DNA of 64,000 bases from Thecamonas trahens ATCC 50062 (Eukaryota; Apusozoa; Apusomonadida; Apusomonadidae): the NCBI RefSeq assembly GCF_000142905.1, contig NW_013657630.1, forward strand, positions 229,876 through 293,875, given 5' to 3'. Below, piece by piece: positions 12,596 to 25,287 of the stretch. The notes beneath the pieces are model-generated. The model saw only the letters and a program-made list of their open reading frames with translations, searched no databases and was not told where the DNA came from. Positions within the stretch are counted from its first letter, which is position 1, and every line of letters starts with the position of its first letter. The position numbers and the translations under genes are program-made.

Positions 12596-12767
12596 GTGGC
12601 TCTCTCTCCCGCCACCGCTACCGCCTCTTCTGCCTGCGAGCTAGCGGCTCTGTTGGGGGGGGGCGGCAGTAGAGGGCTTGTCGTCGCTGCCACTATGAAC
12701 ACTACGAGAAACAATCGAGAGTTGATGAGTGCAACAAGAGACAATCGATGAGGCTGTGAACGATAAC

Positions 12768-12925
12768 CTTAACGTGTCACAATCGATGGACGATCGCGAT
12801 CGATAAGACCAACGTGCTACAATCGATAAACGATAAAACTGACGTGCTACAATCGATATACGATAAAACCAACGTGCTACAATCGATGTACGATAAAACC
12901 AACGTGCTACAATCGATAAAACGCT
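12768..12925. repeat. 30-bp minisatellite containing ATCGAT palindromes
   Basis: Five units with an exact 30-bp period. The core is ACGTGCTACAATCGAT followed by NNACGATAAAACC. The first unit is diverged and has additional GATCG palindromes. The period equals ten codons, so the tract is open in several frames, but no gene supports translation. Confidence 0.9.
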
Positions 12926-12993
12926 GTCTCAGGTCAGTTGCAACGCTGGCGAAGCGACGGCAGTCGACTCCCCCCCTCACCTCTCCCCCCCCC

Positions 12994-13093
12994 NNNNNNN
13001 NNNNNNNNNNNNNNNNNNNNNNNNNNNNNNNNNNNNNNNNNNNNNNNNNNNNNNNNNNNNNNNNNNNNNNNNNNNNNNNNNNNNNNNNNNNNN
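12994..13093. other. Assembly gap (100 N) in a poly-C tract
   Basis: Exactly 100 N flanked by poly-C on both sides. The likely cause is failure to read through a long homopolymer. Confidence 0.98.
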
Positions 13094-13131
13094 CCCCCCC
13101 CCCCCCCCCCCCCCCTTCCACCGCCCAAACC

Positions 13132-16100
13132 ATGGGGAAACAAGCAGAATACCTTCTGGTGTTCTTCTTTCTCGTAACCACCCTCCAGCAACATGTGTGG
13201 GCAGGCTCTGCTTCCTTCTCATGCACACCATACACAGACAACGTCCTCACAACAGCCACAGGTACCATTGCTTTTGTACGTGCTTGCTGTCCGGTCGATG
13301 CGTCGAACAACAGCCTTTCTCCCCGCCCCACCCGCAGCCCCCACCCCCTGTCCTCCTACGCTCGGTATACCTGTTACACCCCCTTCAAACTACCCTATGA
13401 GGTATATACCATGCCGATATTCCTCGATGATACCTTTTTTTAGACTCTGACAATGGCTATCCCACACCGTAGCGTGTCCAAGCCATGGCCGTCCCTCGCG
13501 ACTCGGTGTCGGTTCCGAGCGGATGAACCATTCGTTTGGTGGACGAAAGGCTTTTTTTTGTCTTCTTTGCCGGTGCGAAACCATCAAGGAATTTGCTGGT
13601 GCCAGGTGCTCGTGTTCCACACACCACCAAAGTCATATAACATCGGTGAGGGGTGGGGGGGGGGGATATATGGTGGTGGCAAAGAGTGATGGCGGGAATA
13701 TCAAAATATTTCCGAGTTCTGGGCTCTCTGTCTTGCTCGCCAGACGATGCGTGGCCGTTGGTGGTTTTTTTTTTTTTGCACACGGCGCGTTCCGCACACA
13801 GCACGCCGTCGTTGTTGACTCGACCTCGCGTTCTGTATCGACCTCCCTGGCGCATTCCACTCGCCATTGCTTTGCGCCATATCGCCCCTGCCACAGCAAG
13901 CTCCAGTCGAAGCGATTTGGCTCATCGATCGAGCGCATCCACGTGGTTTGATGCCGTTTTTTTATTCCCTCCCTCCATTCTCATCTTCTCACTCACCATC
14001 TAACAGGGCACGTATGCGGCCGAGTCTCGTTGTTTCTGGCGTGTCCAACCATCCACTGCAGGTGCGACGGACAAGATTCAGCTCACCATCAACTCGTTCG
14101 ACCTCGAGTCCCTCTTTGACTACATCATGATCTACGATGGCGACAACGCGGCCGCACCGGTCATCGGCATGCTCTCCGGCACTACGCCGTCGACAACTGT
14201 GTTTGTTAGTTCGGGCCCGTCGATGTATGTCGGCCTGTATGCCGACTCGGGGACCTTTGGCGCCGGCGTCGACTTTGACTACGTCGTGGTCAGCTCGGCC
14301 GCAACAACGACACTCGGCCCATTCCGCCACTGCGGGACCGAGATCACCGCCGCCAGTGGAACCATCGGCGTTCCTGCGGTCGGCCACGAGTACTATCCGC
14401 CGTTTCTCGAGTGCATCGTCACACTCACTGTCCCCAGCGGCGCTGTCGAGCTCTCGTTCCCTTTATTCTCCATTGAGGCCGACTTTGACCTGCTACGCGT
14501 CTTTGACGGACCGACCATCCAGTCCGACATGATCGGCGCGTGGTCAGCAACGCCGCCACCAGCGAGTGTCAAGGCCTCGCAAGCTTCGGTAACCCTCTAT
14601 TTCATGTCCGACTACGAGACCTTTGACCTCGGGTTCCAAGTATCCTGGAGCTCAGGCGCTGGCGCCGCAGCGCCCACGCCGGCCTGCGCCGGCCTCACCA
14701 CTGTCACCTCGACTGGAGTCTCCATCGAGTCGCACACGCCGTACACCGGCAACTACGCACCGTACTCGCACTGCGCCTGGCACCTCACCTCGGTCGATGC
14801 CACCAAGCTCGTCTCGATCACCTTCTCTACCTTTGTCACCTTGGACGACACTGACTACGTCTACTTTTATGATGGGCCGGACGACAAATCGCCGCTCGTC
14901 ACCGCCTGGTCGGGCACTCACTCGGGGAGACCATTCGCTCGCTCTCTGGACCGTACCTTTACATTGTTTTTGACGCTGATGACTTTGGCCAGTTTGCAGG
15001 CTTTACCGGCTCATGGTCGCTGGTCCCTGCCTCGCCTGCCCCGCCCGCGCCGCCTCCAGACGGGCCCAACTGCGTTGGCCACCAACGAATCACCGTCCCG
15101 CCTGGCGGGTCAGGCACGATCTCAATGCCCGACCCTATCACCTCGGCCAACTACGCCCTTAATCTGCTCTGCTCCTGGACGCTTGTCGCCGCCTCGGGCA
15201 CCATCCGCATCACCTACACCATCCACGACCTCGGCGGGGGTGACTACTGCAGCATCAAGGACGGCGAGCGGCTCAACTCGGTCCCGCAGGTAACCACTAT
15301 CTCCTCCTCGGTCCCCTTTGTCTTTGAAACGACAGGCAGCACGGCGACCATTGACTTTGTCTCGGACTCGGGCGGCAGCTCCGATGGCTTTGTCTTCAAC
15401 TACGACAACATCCTTCCCCCGGCGCCGCCTCCACCACCCAACCCACCGCCACCGAGTCCGCCACCGCCGCCCTCTCCGCCACCGCCACCCTCTCCACCGC
15501 CGCCACCCTCTCCACCGCCGCCGCCGAGCCCACCGCCACCGCCCTCTCCGCCACCGCCACCCTCTCCGCCGCCACCGCCCTCTCCGCCGCCGCCACCCTC
15601 TCCACCGCCGCCGCCGAGCCCACCGCCACCACCCTCTCCGCCACTTTTCACCCTCTCCGTCGCCGCCGCCGCCGCCTCTTTTGTCCACCGCCACCACCCT
15701 CCCCGCCGCCGCCGCCCTCTCCACCGCCGCCGCCGTCTCCGCCGCCGCCGCCGTCTCCGCCGCCGCCGTCTCCGCCGCCATCGCCTTCCCCGCCGCCGCC
15801 ACCTTCTCCGCCGCCGCCGCCCTCTCCTTCTCCGCCGCCACCGCCCTCGCCGCCGCCGCCACCACCATCGCCGCCGCCACCGCCCTCGCCGCCACCAGCG
15901 ATCCCGTCCCCACCACCACCACCCTCCCCTCCTCCGCCTCCTTCTCCACCACCTTCCCCACCGCCGCCGCCCTCGCCGCCGCCGCTACCACCACCGTCCC
16001 CGCCTCCCCCACCCCCTCCATCGCCATCGCCGCCACCCCCCTCTCCGCCGCCATCTCCGCCGCCGCCACCGTCACCGCCGCCACCACCATCACCACCACC

Positions 16101-18480
16101 GTCGCCGCCACCACCATCACCGCCTACTGTAGCTCCCAAGGTCATTACGCCCCGAGTGGTATCGGCAGCACCGTCGCTCTCGCCACTGGCGGGCGGTGTC
16201 GTCTTTACCCTCACCGGCACAGGCTTTGACGCTGGTCTCACTGCTGTGCTGGCGACAGCCACTTCGCCCACACTGGCGGTCAACGTCTCGGACGATGGGC
16301 AGCAGCTGACCTTTCTGGCGCCGCCACATCCGGTAGCCGAGTACGTGGCGCTGGAGATGGTGCACCCGACAGGCGGCAAGGGCGTGACGGACGTCTTCTA
16401 TACCGACGACTGCCCCGAGCCTGGGTGGTTCGGCGTGGGTGCGTCGTGCCGGCCATGCCCAGCGGGCGGCATCTGCCCCGGCGGCAACCGCGTCTGGCCA
16501 CAGCCGGGCTTCTGGACGCCTGACGAGGGCGCAGGCTACGTTATCGAGTGCAAGCCGCCGTCGGAGAGGTGTGCCGGCGGGCGGCAGTCCAGCTGCGGGC
16601 CCGAGTACGCCGGGCGGGAGTGTGCGCAGTGCGCGCCGGAGCACTACCGCGACGGCACACTCTGCGTCTCCTGCCCGCCGTCGAAGGCCGTCTTGGTGGC
16701 GCTCATCATGGCCAACGTCATTTTCTACTCGCTCGTCCTCCTCGCCATGCTCACTCTCTCGGACAAGCACCTCGGCGTGGCGGTGTCTGTCCTCGAAGTA
16801 GCGCAGTTTGTCCGCGGCTCACAGCAGGTGGCATCGGTGGCGACCGCTGAACCGCTGGCTACCGTCTACCGGCTCCTGGCGCTCTCGGCCATGGACGCCG
16901 AGTCGTTCCTCCAGCCCGGCTGCTCCATCGCGTCGTCGTTTGTGGTCCGCTTTTGGGCCTCAGTCTCGATCGGATACGGAACCATGGTTGCCATGCTAGT
17001 CGCCATTCTCGCTCTCCGACTCGCGCTCGCGATGTGGGGCTTTACCGGCCTGGCCGAGTTTTACAAGCATCGCATCTTCCGGGCCGCCACCATTCTCTTC
17101 TCGCTTCTCTACCTCGTGGCGGCCTCGTCGTCGTTTGCCGGCGTCTTTTGCACCGCCGACAACGAGGGCGTGTGGCGGCTGGTAGCCGAGCCGGAGCTCG
17201 TCTGCTGGTCCGCCGACCACATGCCGATCTTCCTCGTCTCGCTCGTCATCATGCTCGTCCACACACTTGTCGGCGTCGTCGCCGTCTTTGTCTGGCTCGG
17301 TAGGTTCTCGTCGGCCTTGGACGCCGCGTACCTGCCTGCCACATCGGCACTAGTCAAGGCCTCGTGGACCCGAACCGACTTTGTCATCCGCTACGGCCAG
17401 TTCTTCGAGGCCTACGTCGTCTGGTGGGGCGGCGCCCTGCACTACCTCTTTCTCCTCTCGCTCGCCTCCACCTCAGTCTTCGCCCAGAAGCACAACCTGG
17501 CCCAGCTCGGCGTCTCGCTCGGTGCCTCCGTCATCTACCTCGCCGCCATCATCATCTGGCACCCGTTCCGCCAACGCTGGCGCGAGGCTCTTGTTGTCGC
17601 CTTTCTCGTTCTCGCCTCGGCCATCCAGGTCTCGTCCTACCTCATCAGCGAGAAGCCGTCGCTCCGTCCGCCCGTCTCGTACTCGCTGATGGGCATATTT
17701 GCCATGGCCGTCATCCTCCTTGGCGCCTTTTTCTACACGCTCCGGCGCAAGGCTCGCGCGCGTGTCGGGCCCACCAAGGACGACCCGTCGGTTCTGGCCT
17801 CGGCCACCACCAGCAACGCCTCGAACACCTTCACTACCGTCGTCGAGGTCTTTGATCCGCCCTCGTCGTCGGCATCGGCTTCCACAACGTTGTCGTCATC
17901 GTCGTCCACGTCATCTACCCGCACCTCGTGTCGCGGCAACACGGTCACTTCCACCACAGAAGTCACCCCGGTTGTCCGGTTTGAGCTCGACGGCGGCCTG
18001 GCGGTGTCGAGCGACGATGACGAGCTTGTTGATGTGGGCGTTGTCTCTGCGGCGCGGCTGGCATTGCCAGCCGCCGCACGGACCAAGGCCTCACTCAAGA
18101 CCATGCGCCACTCTCAGTCAGCGGTCTCGCCGCGAGAGATAGGCGGTCTCAGGAACCTCAACAACTTCCGCAACATGCGGCATGTCGAGTCGATGAAGGT
18201 GCCGCCGTCGCGCCAGGCCACGCGCTCGGTCTCGGTCTCGATCCCCTCCGCCAGCCCCTTGGCAGGCTCCAGACCGCGACGGAAGAGGACGTCAAACAAG
18301 CGCATCTCGCGACAGAGCGGCCCGATGACCACAGAATCGACTGCACCCCTCACGTCCACCCCCGGCTCCCCCGCCATCCGACGCGGAGCTCACCGCCGGG
18401 GCCGCCGTCGCACGCGGACGACCGAGTCGTCGCATACGGACATCTGCACCAGTGCTACCAGCGAGGACTTTTTCACCTAA
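13132..18480 (+). CDS. Cell-surface receptor: signal peptide, CUB domains, proline-rich stalk, TIG domain, Cys-rich module, multi-pass membrane core
   Basis: Exon 1 (13132-13261) encodes a clear signal peptide (hydrophobic core LLVFFFLVTTLQQ). An 800-bp intron (13262-14061; GTACCA...TGCAG, phase 1) leads to exon 2, for a total of about 1,516 residues. Visible order: four CUB-like domains (about 14062-14300, 14330-14655, 14680-15020 and 15065-15410), with repeated DYIMIYDG/FDLLRVFDG/DYVYFYDG motifs; a PPPPS-rich stalk (15415-16125), extensin-like; an IPT/TIG-like domain (about 16150-16410); a Cys-rich module (16412-16690; spacing resembles EGF/TNFR types); about eight hydrophobic segments (16683-17750); and a Ser/Thr/Arg-rich tail. 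Two frame breaks occur. GGGG at 14924-14927 needs one more G and restores SGETIRSLSGPYLYIVFD. The other is in the stalk, near TTTT 15645-15648 or 15679-15682. The plus frame ends at TAA 18478-18480, convergent with the next gene; a poly-C tract (about 18570-18592) lies between. The ligand is unknown. Confidence 0.8.
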
Positions 18481-18704
18481 GCCGCTGCATCTACCTGACC
18501 TTGCGTCCGGAGGGTGTTGGACCAGGGGCACTCGGGAGCGCGGCATGCCCATCGCCTCGATATCGAGAGCCCCCCCCCCCCCCCCCCCCCCTCCCCCATC
18601 TCTTGGACTGTACTGTTCATGTTGAGGCTCGCGCGCACAGTTGCGAACGAGTGTACCATCAAAAGCCAGTACTGGTGTCCTGTAGCGGTGGCTAGTAGTA
18701 GTAG

Positions 18705-21700
18705 CTAGTAGTGGCGGTACATGTTCTGCTGCTGGGTGAGGCGGACGTGAGCCTGAACCCGAGAGCGCTCGAGGACTAGCCGCGACATCTCGTCCTGGTG
18801 GGCCTGGACGATGGCGGCGTGGCGGGCTTCGAGCTCTGCTCGTTGCGCTGCCAGCCGTGCCATCTCTACCCGGGCCGAGTAAGCGTCGTAGACGGCAGAG
18901 GCCGGCGGGATGGTAACTTGCGGGCTTGAGGCGGGGATCGGCGCAGGGGCTGGGCTTGGGGCGGGGCCGGTGCAGGAGCTGGGCTCGGGGCCGGGGCATT
19001 AGTAGCAGCGCCAAGTGCAGGATTCAGAGTCTGGGTTGTACCCTGAGTCGGTGCTGGGCCTGGGGCGCCCGGCTGTAGCTCCGGTGACGGCTCTGGCAAC
19101 GGCGACGACGATGTCGAATGTGAACCAACAAAGACTCGTAGGTGCTCATCGTCAAACGAGGAGGCACGCGGAGGCAGCTTGCCAGAGGGCATGCGCAGAT
19201 GGTCGAGCGCGTGCACCGGTGCCGACACTGCCAGGTGGGCAAGCGGCCGGGAACCTGCTGCGGGTGACGGCGAGAGTTGCAGCGGTGCGGGGGTGAGCGG
19301 CGTGATGAGCGGCGAGCCAAGCGCCGACGGCATCGGCTTGTAGTAGAGCGATGAGTTGAGCGACGGCGGGGTATCGGTGACCCGGCGCGGCGACATGCGC
19401 ACGGCCGAGGACGGGCGTGAGCCAGTACTAGTGGGCGACTGTGCAGCCGACTGCGACAACGGCGAGCTGCCGGTTGAGGCAGCACCCATCGGCGATCGTG
19501 TCACTGAACCCACGCCCATGCTCATGGCCATACCCATGCTTGTACCCATGCTGGTCATCATAGCGCGCTGCGCGTCGAGCACGCCTTGGTTGTACGCCAT
19601 CTCCTCGCGTTGCGCTTGTAGCATGGCCTCGATACGCACAGCTTCAGCTGTGGCGGCAGAGGCGGGGCGAGGCACTGCTTCGGGTACAGTGTAGGAGGCG
19701 GCTGCAGGCGACACAGTCCGCCGGCGAGGCGACGGGGGCTTTGCCTGACTCGGGGCTGTTCGCGGGGAGCCACGCGACGCATGCGATTTGGCCGGGGTCG
19801 AGGCAGGTCGGTTCGGGGGCGACTCGCGGTGCACTTGCTGCATGTGTGCTTGCGGCTGCTGGGCATGGGCGTGGGCGCGGGCGTGGGCGTTGGCGTGAGA
19901 AACCGGCGGCGTCGATGCGGCGGGCGTGTAGGTGACGGGCGAGCCGTTGTTGGACTTGTTGACAAACGAGGCAAAGGCCTCGACTGCGTCGGCGTGCGGC
20001 TGGGCGCCCTTTCGCAGCGAGCGGAGCGACTCGGTGACGAGCTTGTCGAGTGGGGCAGGCGCTGTTGCGGTGTGCTGGCTCCGCGGCGCAATGTCAGGCG
20101 TAGTTGGCGTCACCGAGTACGACGCCGGCGACTTGCCGATGCACGACGACGACGACGACGCTGAGCCATACGACGATGATGACGACGACGACGAGGACGA
20201 CGAGCTGCCGCCCTGGGTACGCATGACAGTGGTGTGTCGGGTGGAGCGGAGCGTCGGGGCTGCTTGTTTTGCCGACTCACCTTTGCCTCTTGTACGGATG
20301 GTGGGCGGCGAAATGCTGAGCTGCCGCTGGGAAAGCATTGGCGACGAGTTGGCGGCGTGTGCGGCGCGGAGACTGTTGCGTAGATTCGGGTGCAAGCGCG
20401 GCGACGACGAGACTGAGGAGATGTCTGATGCCGAGCCGCTATCTGGGCCAGACGAGGAGACGACAAGCGAGTGCGTGGACGAGGCGATACCCCGCGGCCG
20501 GATGGCGTCCCATATATCGACCGAGGCGCCTTTGGGCGAGAACGACGACGAGTTGGAGAAAGAGTCTGACGAGATCTCATCAAGGAGGACATCAATGAGC
20601 TCCAGAGGAAGTTCGTTCTCGGTCCGCGGCTGCTGGCGGACGGTGCGTTCGTTGTCAGCACGTGGCGATATTTTGGGTCGACTGCGGCCTGCGAGCGAGA
20701 AGCTGATGCTTGCGGCGTTACGTGGAGCGGCGGCTATGGCGCGGACCACAAGATCTGCATCGCCAGGGCCCTCGTCGGAGAGTACACGTTTTCCATCAGC
20801 GCGTCGGCCAAAGCGATCCTCGGGCGAGGCTGAAGCGTTGCGGGTACTGGAGCCCGAGGTCTGGGCGGTGACCGACCGGGAGCGCGGACGGTCATCTGAG
20901 ACGTCGAGGTGGCCGCCCGGGGGCTTCGGAGCGTGGCCCTTTGTTTCGCGCGAGATCGGGCCACGTGAGACAGCTCGAGCCCTGGACTTGACTTTGGAGT
21001 TGACAGAGATGCGGAGGCCCGAGTGGCGCTCGTGAGAGAGCCCGCGGTCTGAGCAGTGTGAACTGCTTCCGGACGAGGCCGACGACGACTTGGAATGGGA
21101 GGCCAGTTGGTGGCGGGCGTAGTTAGGCCGCTTGCCCCGCGCCCGGGCCCGGCGGCGGACGGGCGCTTGCCTTGACCAAGGTCATGCTGAAAGGCGGCGC
21201 GCGAGGCTGCACACTCATCGTCGCACGAATCAGAGTGGGTGCCGGAGACCGCTGATGATGACGAGGCCGTGAGCGGGTCTTGGGTGATGGTGATAGTAGT
21301 TGGAGACGAAGGGGCGGCGCTGCTGTCGAGGCTCAAGGGCTCAGACGCTGACTTGGGCAGGGCGATGACGTCTCGGAGCGGTTGTGGGAGCGGGAGCGGG
21401 GCAAGCCTACGTTGGCGAGTGGGCGACTTGGGCTCGTCGACGGCTTCGACACCGCGTGACGAGGTGAGGCCGACCATCTGGGCAGGCGTCCGCGACGACG
21501 AGCGGCCATGGGTAGTAGCGTTGGAGACCGAGGTGTCCGCCAGTGAGGAGCGCGAGCCCGAGTTGGTCATAGTGGGGAGGACACTCGAGTCGTCCATGAC
21601 CGACTCGGAGAAGGAGACAAAGCCCTGGTCATTGGTAGGCGCAGTGGCAAAGTGCGATGGGGCACGGGCTTCGCGGCGCTGGGCAAGGTCGGGGATAAAA

Positions 21701-24700
21701 GGCGTGACCGGAGTGAGCAGCGAGGACGAAGACGACGATTCCGGCGAGGGCGAGCGGTGGCGCGAGCGCGAGGACGAGGCAAAGAGCTTGGACGGACCCT
21801 GCGAGCGCGAGCGCTTGATCTTGGAGCGGCGAGCAAAGGGGGACGAGTTGCGGTGACCCGAGATGTGGTGGGACAGACGAGAAGTGGAGCCGGAGGCGAG
21901 CGACAAGTGGTTGCGCGAGTCCTTGTTTTTGGGCGTGGACGACTTGCCGCTGCGCGGCGGGAGGCCTGCGCGCTTGGCGTTGCGGACGGCGATGCGCTGC
22001 GAGATGGTGCGAGAGGAGGATGAGCGACCGTTGCCTTGGCGAAAGGGGGACTTGATGGCAGGTGCGTTGGTCATGTCCAGCGAGCGGCGGCGGTGTGCGC
22101 CGAGGGCGGCGGCGGTCATGGAGGCGCGGCGGCGTTGCTCGAGACCGTTGCGGACGACAGGCATCTTATTGGTCTCTGCCCAGGGAGCGAGCGAGACCGA
22201 GAGCGAGACGGACGATGACGATGATGATGATGAGGAGGAGCAACGTGGCGAGCGGGACGACGAGTTGGACGACGAGTCCGAGGCGTGCGGTGGCGGGCGT
22301 GCGGTGTTTGGTGTTTCCACGGAGCCGGACGACGACGGCGAGGGCGATCGGGAGGTCGAGAGAGACGAAGCCGAGGGCGAGGAGGGCGAGGCCGATCGGG
22401 AGCGTGAGCGTGAGTGCGAGTGCTCGTCGACTTCGGGAATGGCATCTGCAGACGACATGGTGCCCGAGTGAGAGTCTGAGACGCGGGGCGAGCGAATGAT
22501 AGACGATGAGTACTCCATCGACTGCGACCGATGCATGCCTGAGGACTTGCGACGGTTCTGGCGCGGGCCCGATTCCGGTTGCGTTGATGTGAGTGCCGCA
22601 AGCGTGACGACGTCGACACGGGACCCGAGTCACCGGCGTTGTGGAAGGGCGAACGTGCAGCGGAGGAGCGACGGACGTCGCGACTGGCACGGATGACGTC
22701 AGGGTGTTGTTCCGACGAGTTGTCAGCGGCTGAGGCCGTGTGCGACGAGGAAGGCGAGGAGCCAGCGGAGGAAGAGGACGACGAGGCCGACGACGACGAG
22801 ACCGGCGAGTGGCGGCGGGACGAGTAGGTGGAGCGCTCGTTGCCGTGCACTTCGAAGGAGGATGAGCGGCGAACGCGCTTCTTCTTCTTCTTCTTCTTCT
22901 TCCGCTTCTTGTGCTTCTGGTGATGGGTCTCGCTTGTGACGGTCGTGGTTGTGGTGCTGGTTACGGTACCCGAGTATGCGGTTGGCGAGGTGTTGAGGTC
23001 GTGGGTATCGGACGAGAACGAGGTTCCGGGATGAGCGTCGCGCATGAGTAGAGTTGCGGCGCGGGCGCGGGTGGACATGATGGCAGTGGCTGGCGACGAC
23101 GGAATGGCGACGATGCGGATAGGGTGCGAGTTGTCGACCGAGCCGGCCGAGGTGGACGAGCTCGAAGTTGACGAGACCGGGGCAATGGAAGCAGAGCCAG
23201 CAGACTTTTGCGAGTTGCCCATCTCGGTAAGCTCGTCGTCGGTGGAGACGCGAGGCGCGCGATACTTGGACGGCGATGAGGTAGCAGATTGGGTCCGCGA
23301 GTGGGTGGGGCGACGAGAGGAGGCGCGTGAGCGTGAGCGTGTGCGTGAGCGTGCGCGTGCGCGGGTGGCCGCCTGGGAGGCGGTCATGACGTGGCCAGGG
23401 CCGACCTCTGCTCCAAACCAGCCACCATCGTCGGGAGCGACGTCTTCACGGACGGAGCCGGTGGCGATGTCTTGGATGGCCTCACCAACAAAGTGGCCGG
23501 TGTTGCCGATGGAGGAGACGGCAGATGACGAGTCTTTGCCCGAGTTGCTAGCCGAGGCCTCTGAAGCAGCGGCAAAGACGTCTGTCGACTCGTGCGGAGC
23601 GAGAGGCATGGCGGAGCGGGCAGCAGACTCGGAAGCCGGAAGGACAACCGGGTTTGAGTCTGAGACCGAGTGCAGACCCGCCTCCTTGCGGAGCTTGGCA
23701 ATGTCGAGCGGGCGGCGAAGCGAGACACCGAGGCCGCCCGAAGATGTCGACGAGGATGACGACGAGCCAGCCTGGTTGTCCGTCGAGTCGAGAAGGGAGC
23801 GTGCGACGCGGGAGATGGCGATCATGTCCTCGTTGGTGCGGATAATCATGTGGTCTGTGGCATTGAGGAGCTCTGACGGGCTGAGGTTGGCCGAGGTGGC
23901 GAGTACAGCAGTGACCGGGGCCGACACGTTGTTGCTAATCTCGGATGAGTGCGGCGAGTCGCCGGCGTCTTCGATCACGGCGCGGAGAATGGCGTCGTTG
24001 CTGGACTCGTTGGAGAGGGTGCTTGCGCGCGGGCGGCAGAGTGGCGACGACGAGTCCAGATCCGAGTCCGAGTCGGAGCCCGAGGCTGCGAGACGCGAGC
24101 GATTACTTCCAAACAGTCCCGACGGAGAGGTGCTCCTTGCACCCGAGGCGAGCGGGGTGGAGGGCATGGATGCCGGGGTTCTGCGGGCGAGGGGCGACCG
24201 CGAGTTCGAGTTCAAGCCGACTGGGCCTTCCACAGACGACGCCTTGGCAAGCGTTGGTTCGACAGCGACTGCGCCTGGGGACGACGAGTCTGGCGAGAGC
24301 GACGTTTGCGAGTGATGAGCTGATGCCGACTTTGGGAGAGGAGACGGCGACGTGGCGACAGAGAGCCCGTCCGTCTTGGTCTGGGGAGCCGAATTGAGGT
24401 GGTGATCGATGTGATGAGGAGGTGTGAAAGGGTCGGTAGGCGAGGTGGGAGCAGTGGTGGTCGGATCCGACTTGGTAGCACCCCTACCCATGACACGATC
24501 ATCATTCGAGTCCAGCCCACTGGCTGCAGAGGGGTGAGGAGAAGACAGAGGCGAAGCAGTTCCAGTTCCATGACCAGCAAGGTCATCAGCATCTGGATCT
24601 CTTGCAGAAGGCTTTGCTGATGATGATCTTGATGAAAAGGCGAGATCGAGACTAGCTTCAGCCGCAGCAATGGAAAGGCCACGAGGAGATGGCTCTGTGG

Positions 24701-24920
24701 CTGATTTTGCTCTTGGAAGCGAAGATGGAGGAGAGTTCGATTCTCTGCCATGTTCATGCTCATGGTGATGAAGGTCATGATGATGGTCTTGGTCGGCCTT
24801 GTTGCTGTCAGTCTTGACCGCAGTCTGGCTGCTGCTAGAGGCGGTGCGTCGGAGACTGACGTTGAGCGGTGGGAGGGAGCCAGACCTGGAGGCAGCGGAT
24901 GAAGTAGTGCCCTTGTGCAT
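18705..24920 (-). CDS. Large Ser/Arg/Pro-rich low-complexity protein of unknown function
   Basis: The open frame runs from ATG 24920 (reading MHKGTTSSAASRSG) to TAG at 18707-18705 through three one-base frame breaks. These are near 22561-22570 (GGGCCC), 20789-20792 (TTTT on the plus strand) and 18958-18961 (GGGG on the plus strand). Restored length is about 2,072 residues. I recognise no enzyme domain. Seen: long Ser runs, many RS and SP dipeptides, a His/Asp/Glu-rich segment after the start, a poly-Lys tract coded at about 22863-22920, a Met-Gly-Ser stretch (about 19500-19560) and a C-terminal helical tail with charged heptad-like spacing ending NMYRHY. Composition resembles SR-type splicing or nuclear scaffold proteins, but that is only a resemblance. 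A (CA)n tract directly precedes the start codon, so the 5' end could also lie further upstream. Codon-position GC bias supports coding through all four segments. Confidence 0.65.

Positions 24921-24992
<72 letters not shown>
24921..24992. repeat. (GT)n microsatellite directly upstream of a start codon
   Basis: About 35 GT units on the plus strand, (CA)n on the coding strand. They end within one base of the inferred ATG of the Ser-rich gene, so this would be 5' UTR. Confidence 0.9.
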
Positions 24993-24993
<1 letters not shown>

Positions 24994-25287
24994 TGGTGGG
25001 TGGGTGGGTGGGTGAGGGGGGGGGGGGGGCGGGTGTTGCGGAGTGGGGTGGTGCCAATTCCAGGCTTACCAGGGGCGAGCATGTTAACATGTTGGCGATG
25101 TGCCACAGCCAAGATGGAGGACAGGGGATGGCAGGGGGCCGGCATGTTGGCGTGATGGTTGATGCGGTGGGGTTGATTTGATGGGATGATGGGATGATGG
25201 GATGATGGGATGATGGGTGTGGGGAGGGGTGTGGGGAGGGGTGTGGTGTGTGTGTGGTGGGGAGGGGGGGGGGAGGGGGGGGGGGCG
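24993..25287. other. Short intergenic region with an 8-bp tandem repeat
   Basis: Between the Ser-rich gene start and the DENND10 stop. It holds poly-G runs (about 25015-25029 and 25260-25285) and about five copies of an 8-bp unit ATGATGGG at 25178-25216. No gene is seen. Confidence 0.6.

Larger units (their letters stand above)
12596..13131. other. Intergenic region, TMEM170-like to CUB receptor (divergent)
   Basis: The stretch holds the 30-bp minisatellite, a C-rich run, a 100-N gap and more poly-C up to the start codon at 13132. Both flanking genes are transcribed away from it, so two promoters should lie here. None is recognisable, and part is missing in the gap. Confidence 0.55.

Noticed and set aside
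12768-12925. CRISPR-like array
   Set aside because: The 30-bp units are directly abutting with no unique spacers, and the genome is eukaryotic.
15396-16379. Antisense Gly/Glu- and Ala/Val-rich frames over the proline-rich stalk
   Set aside because: They are complements of CCX repeats; the sense frame is anchored by CUB domains before and the TIG and membrane core after.
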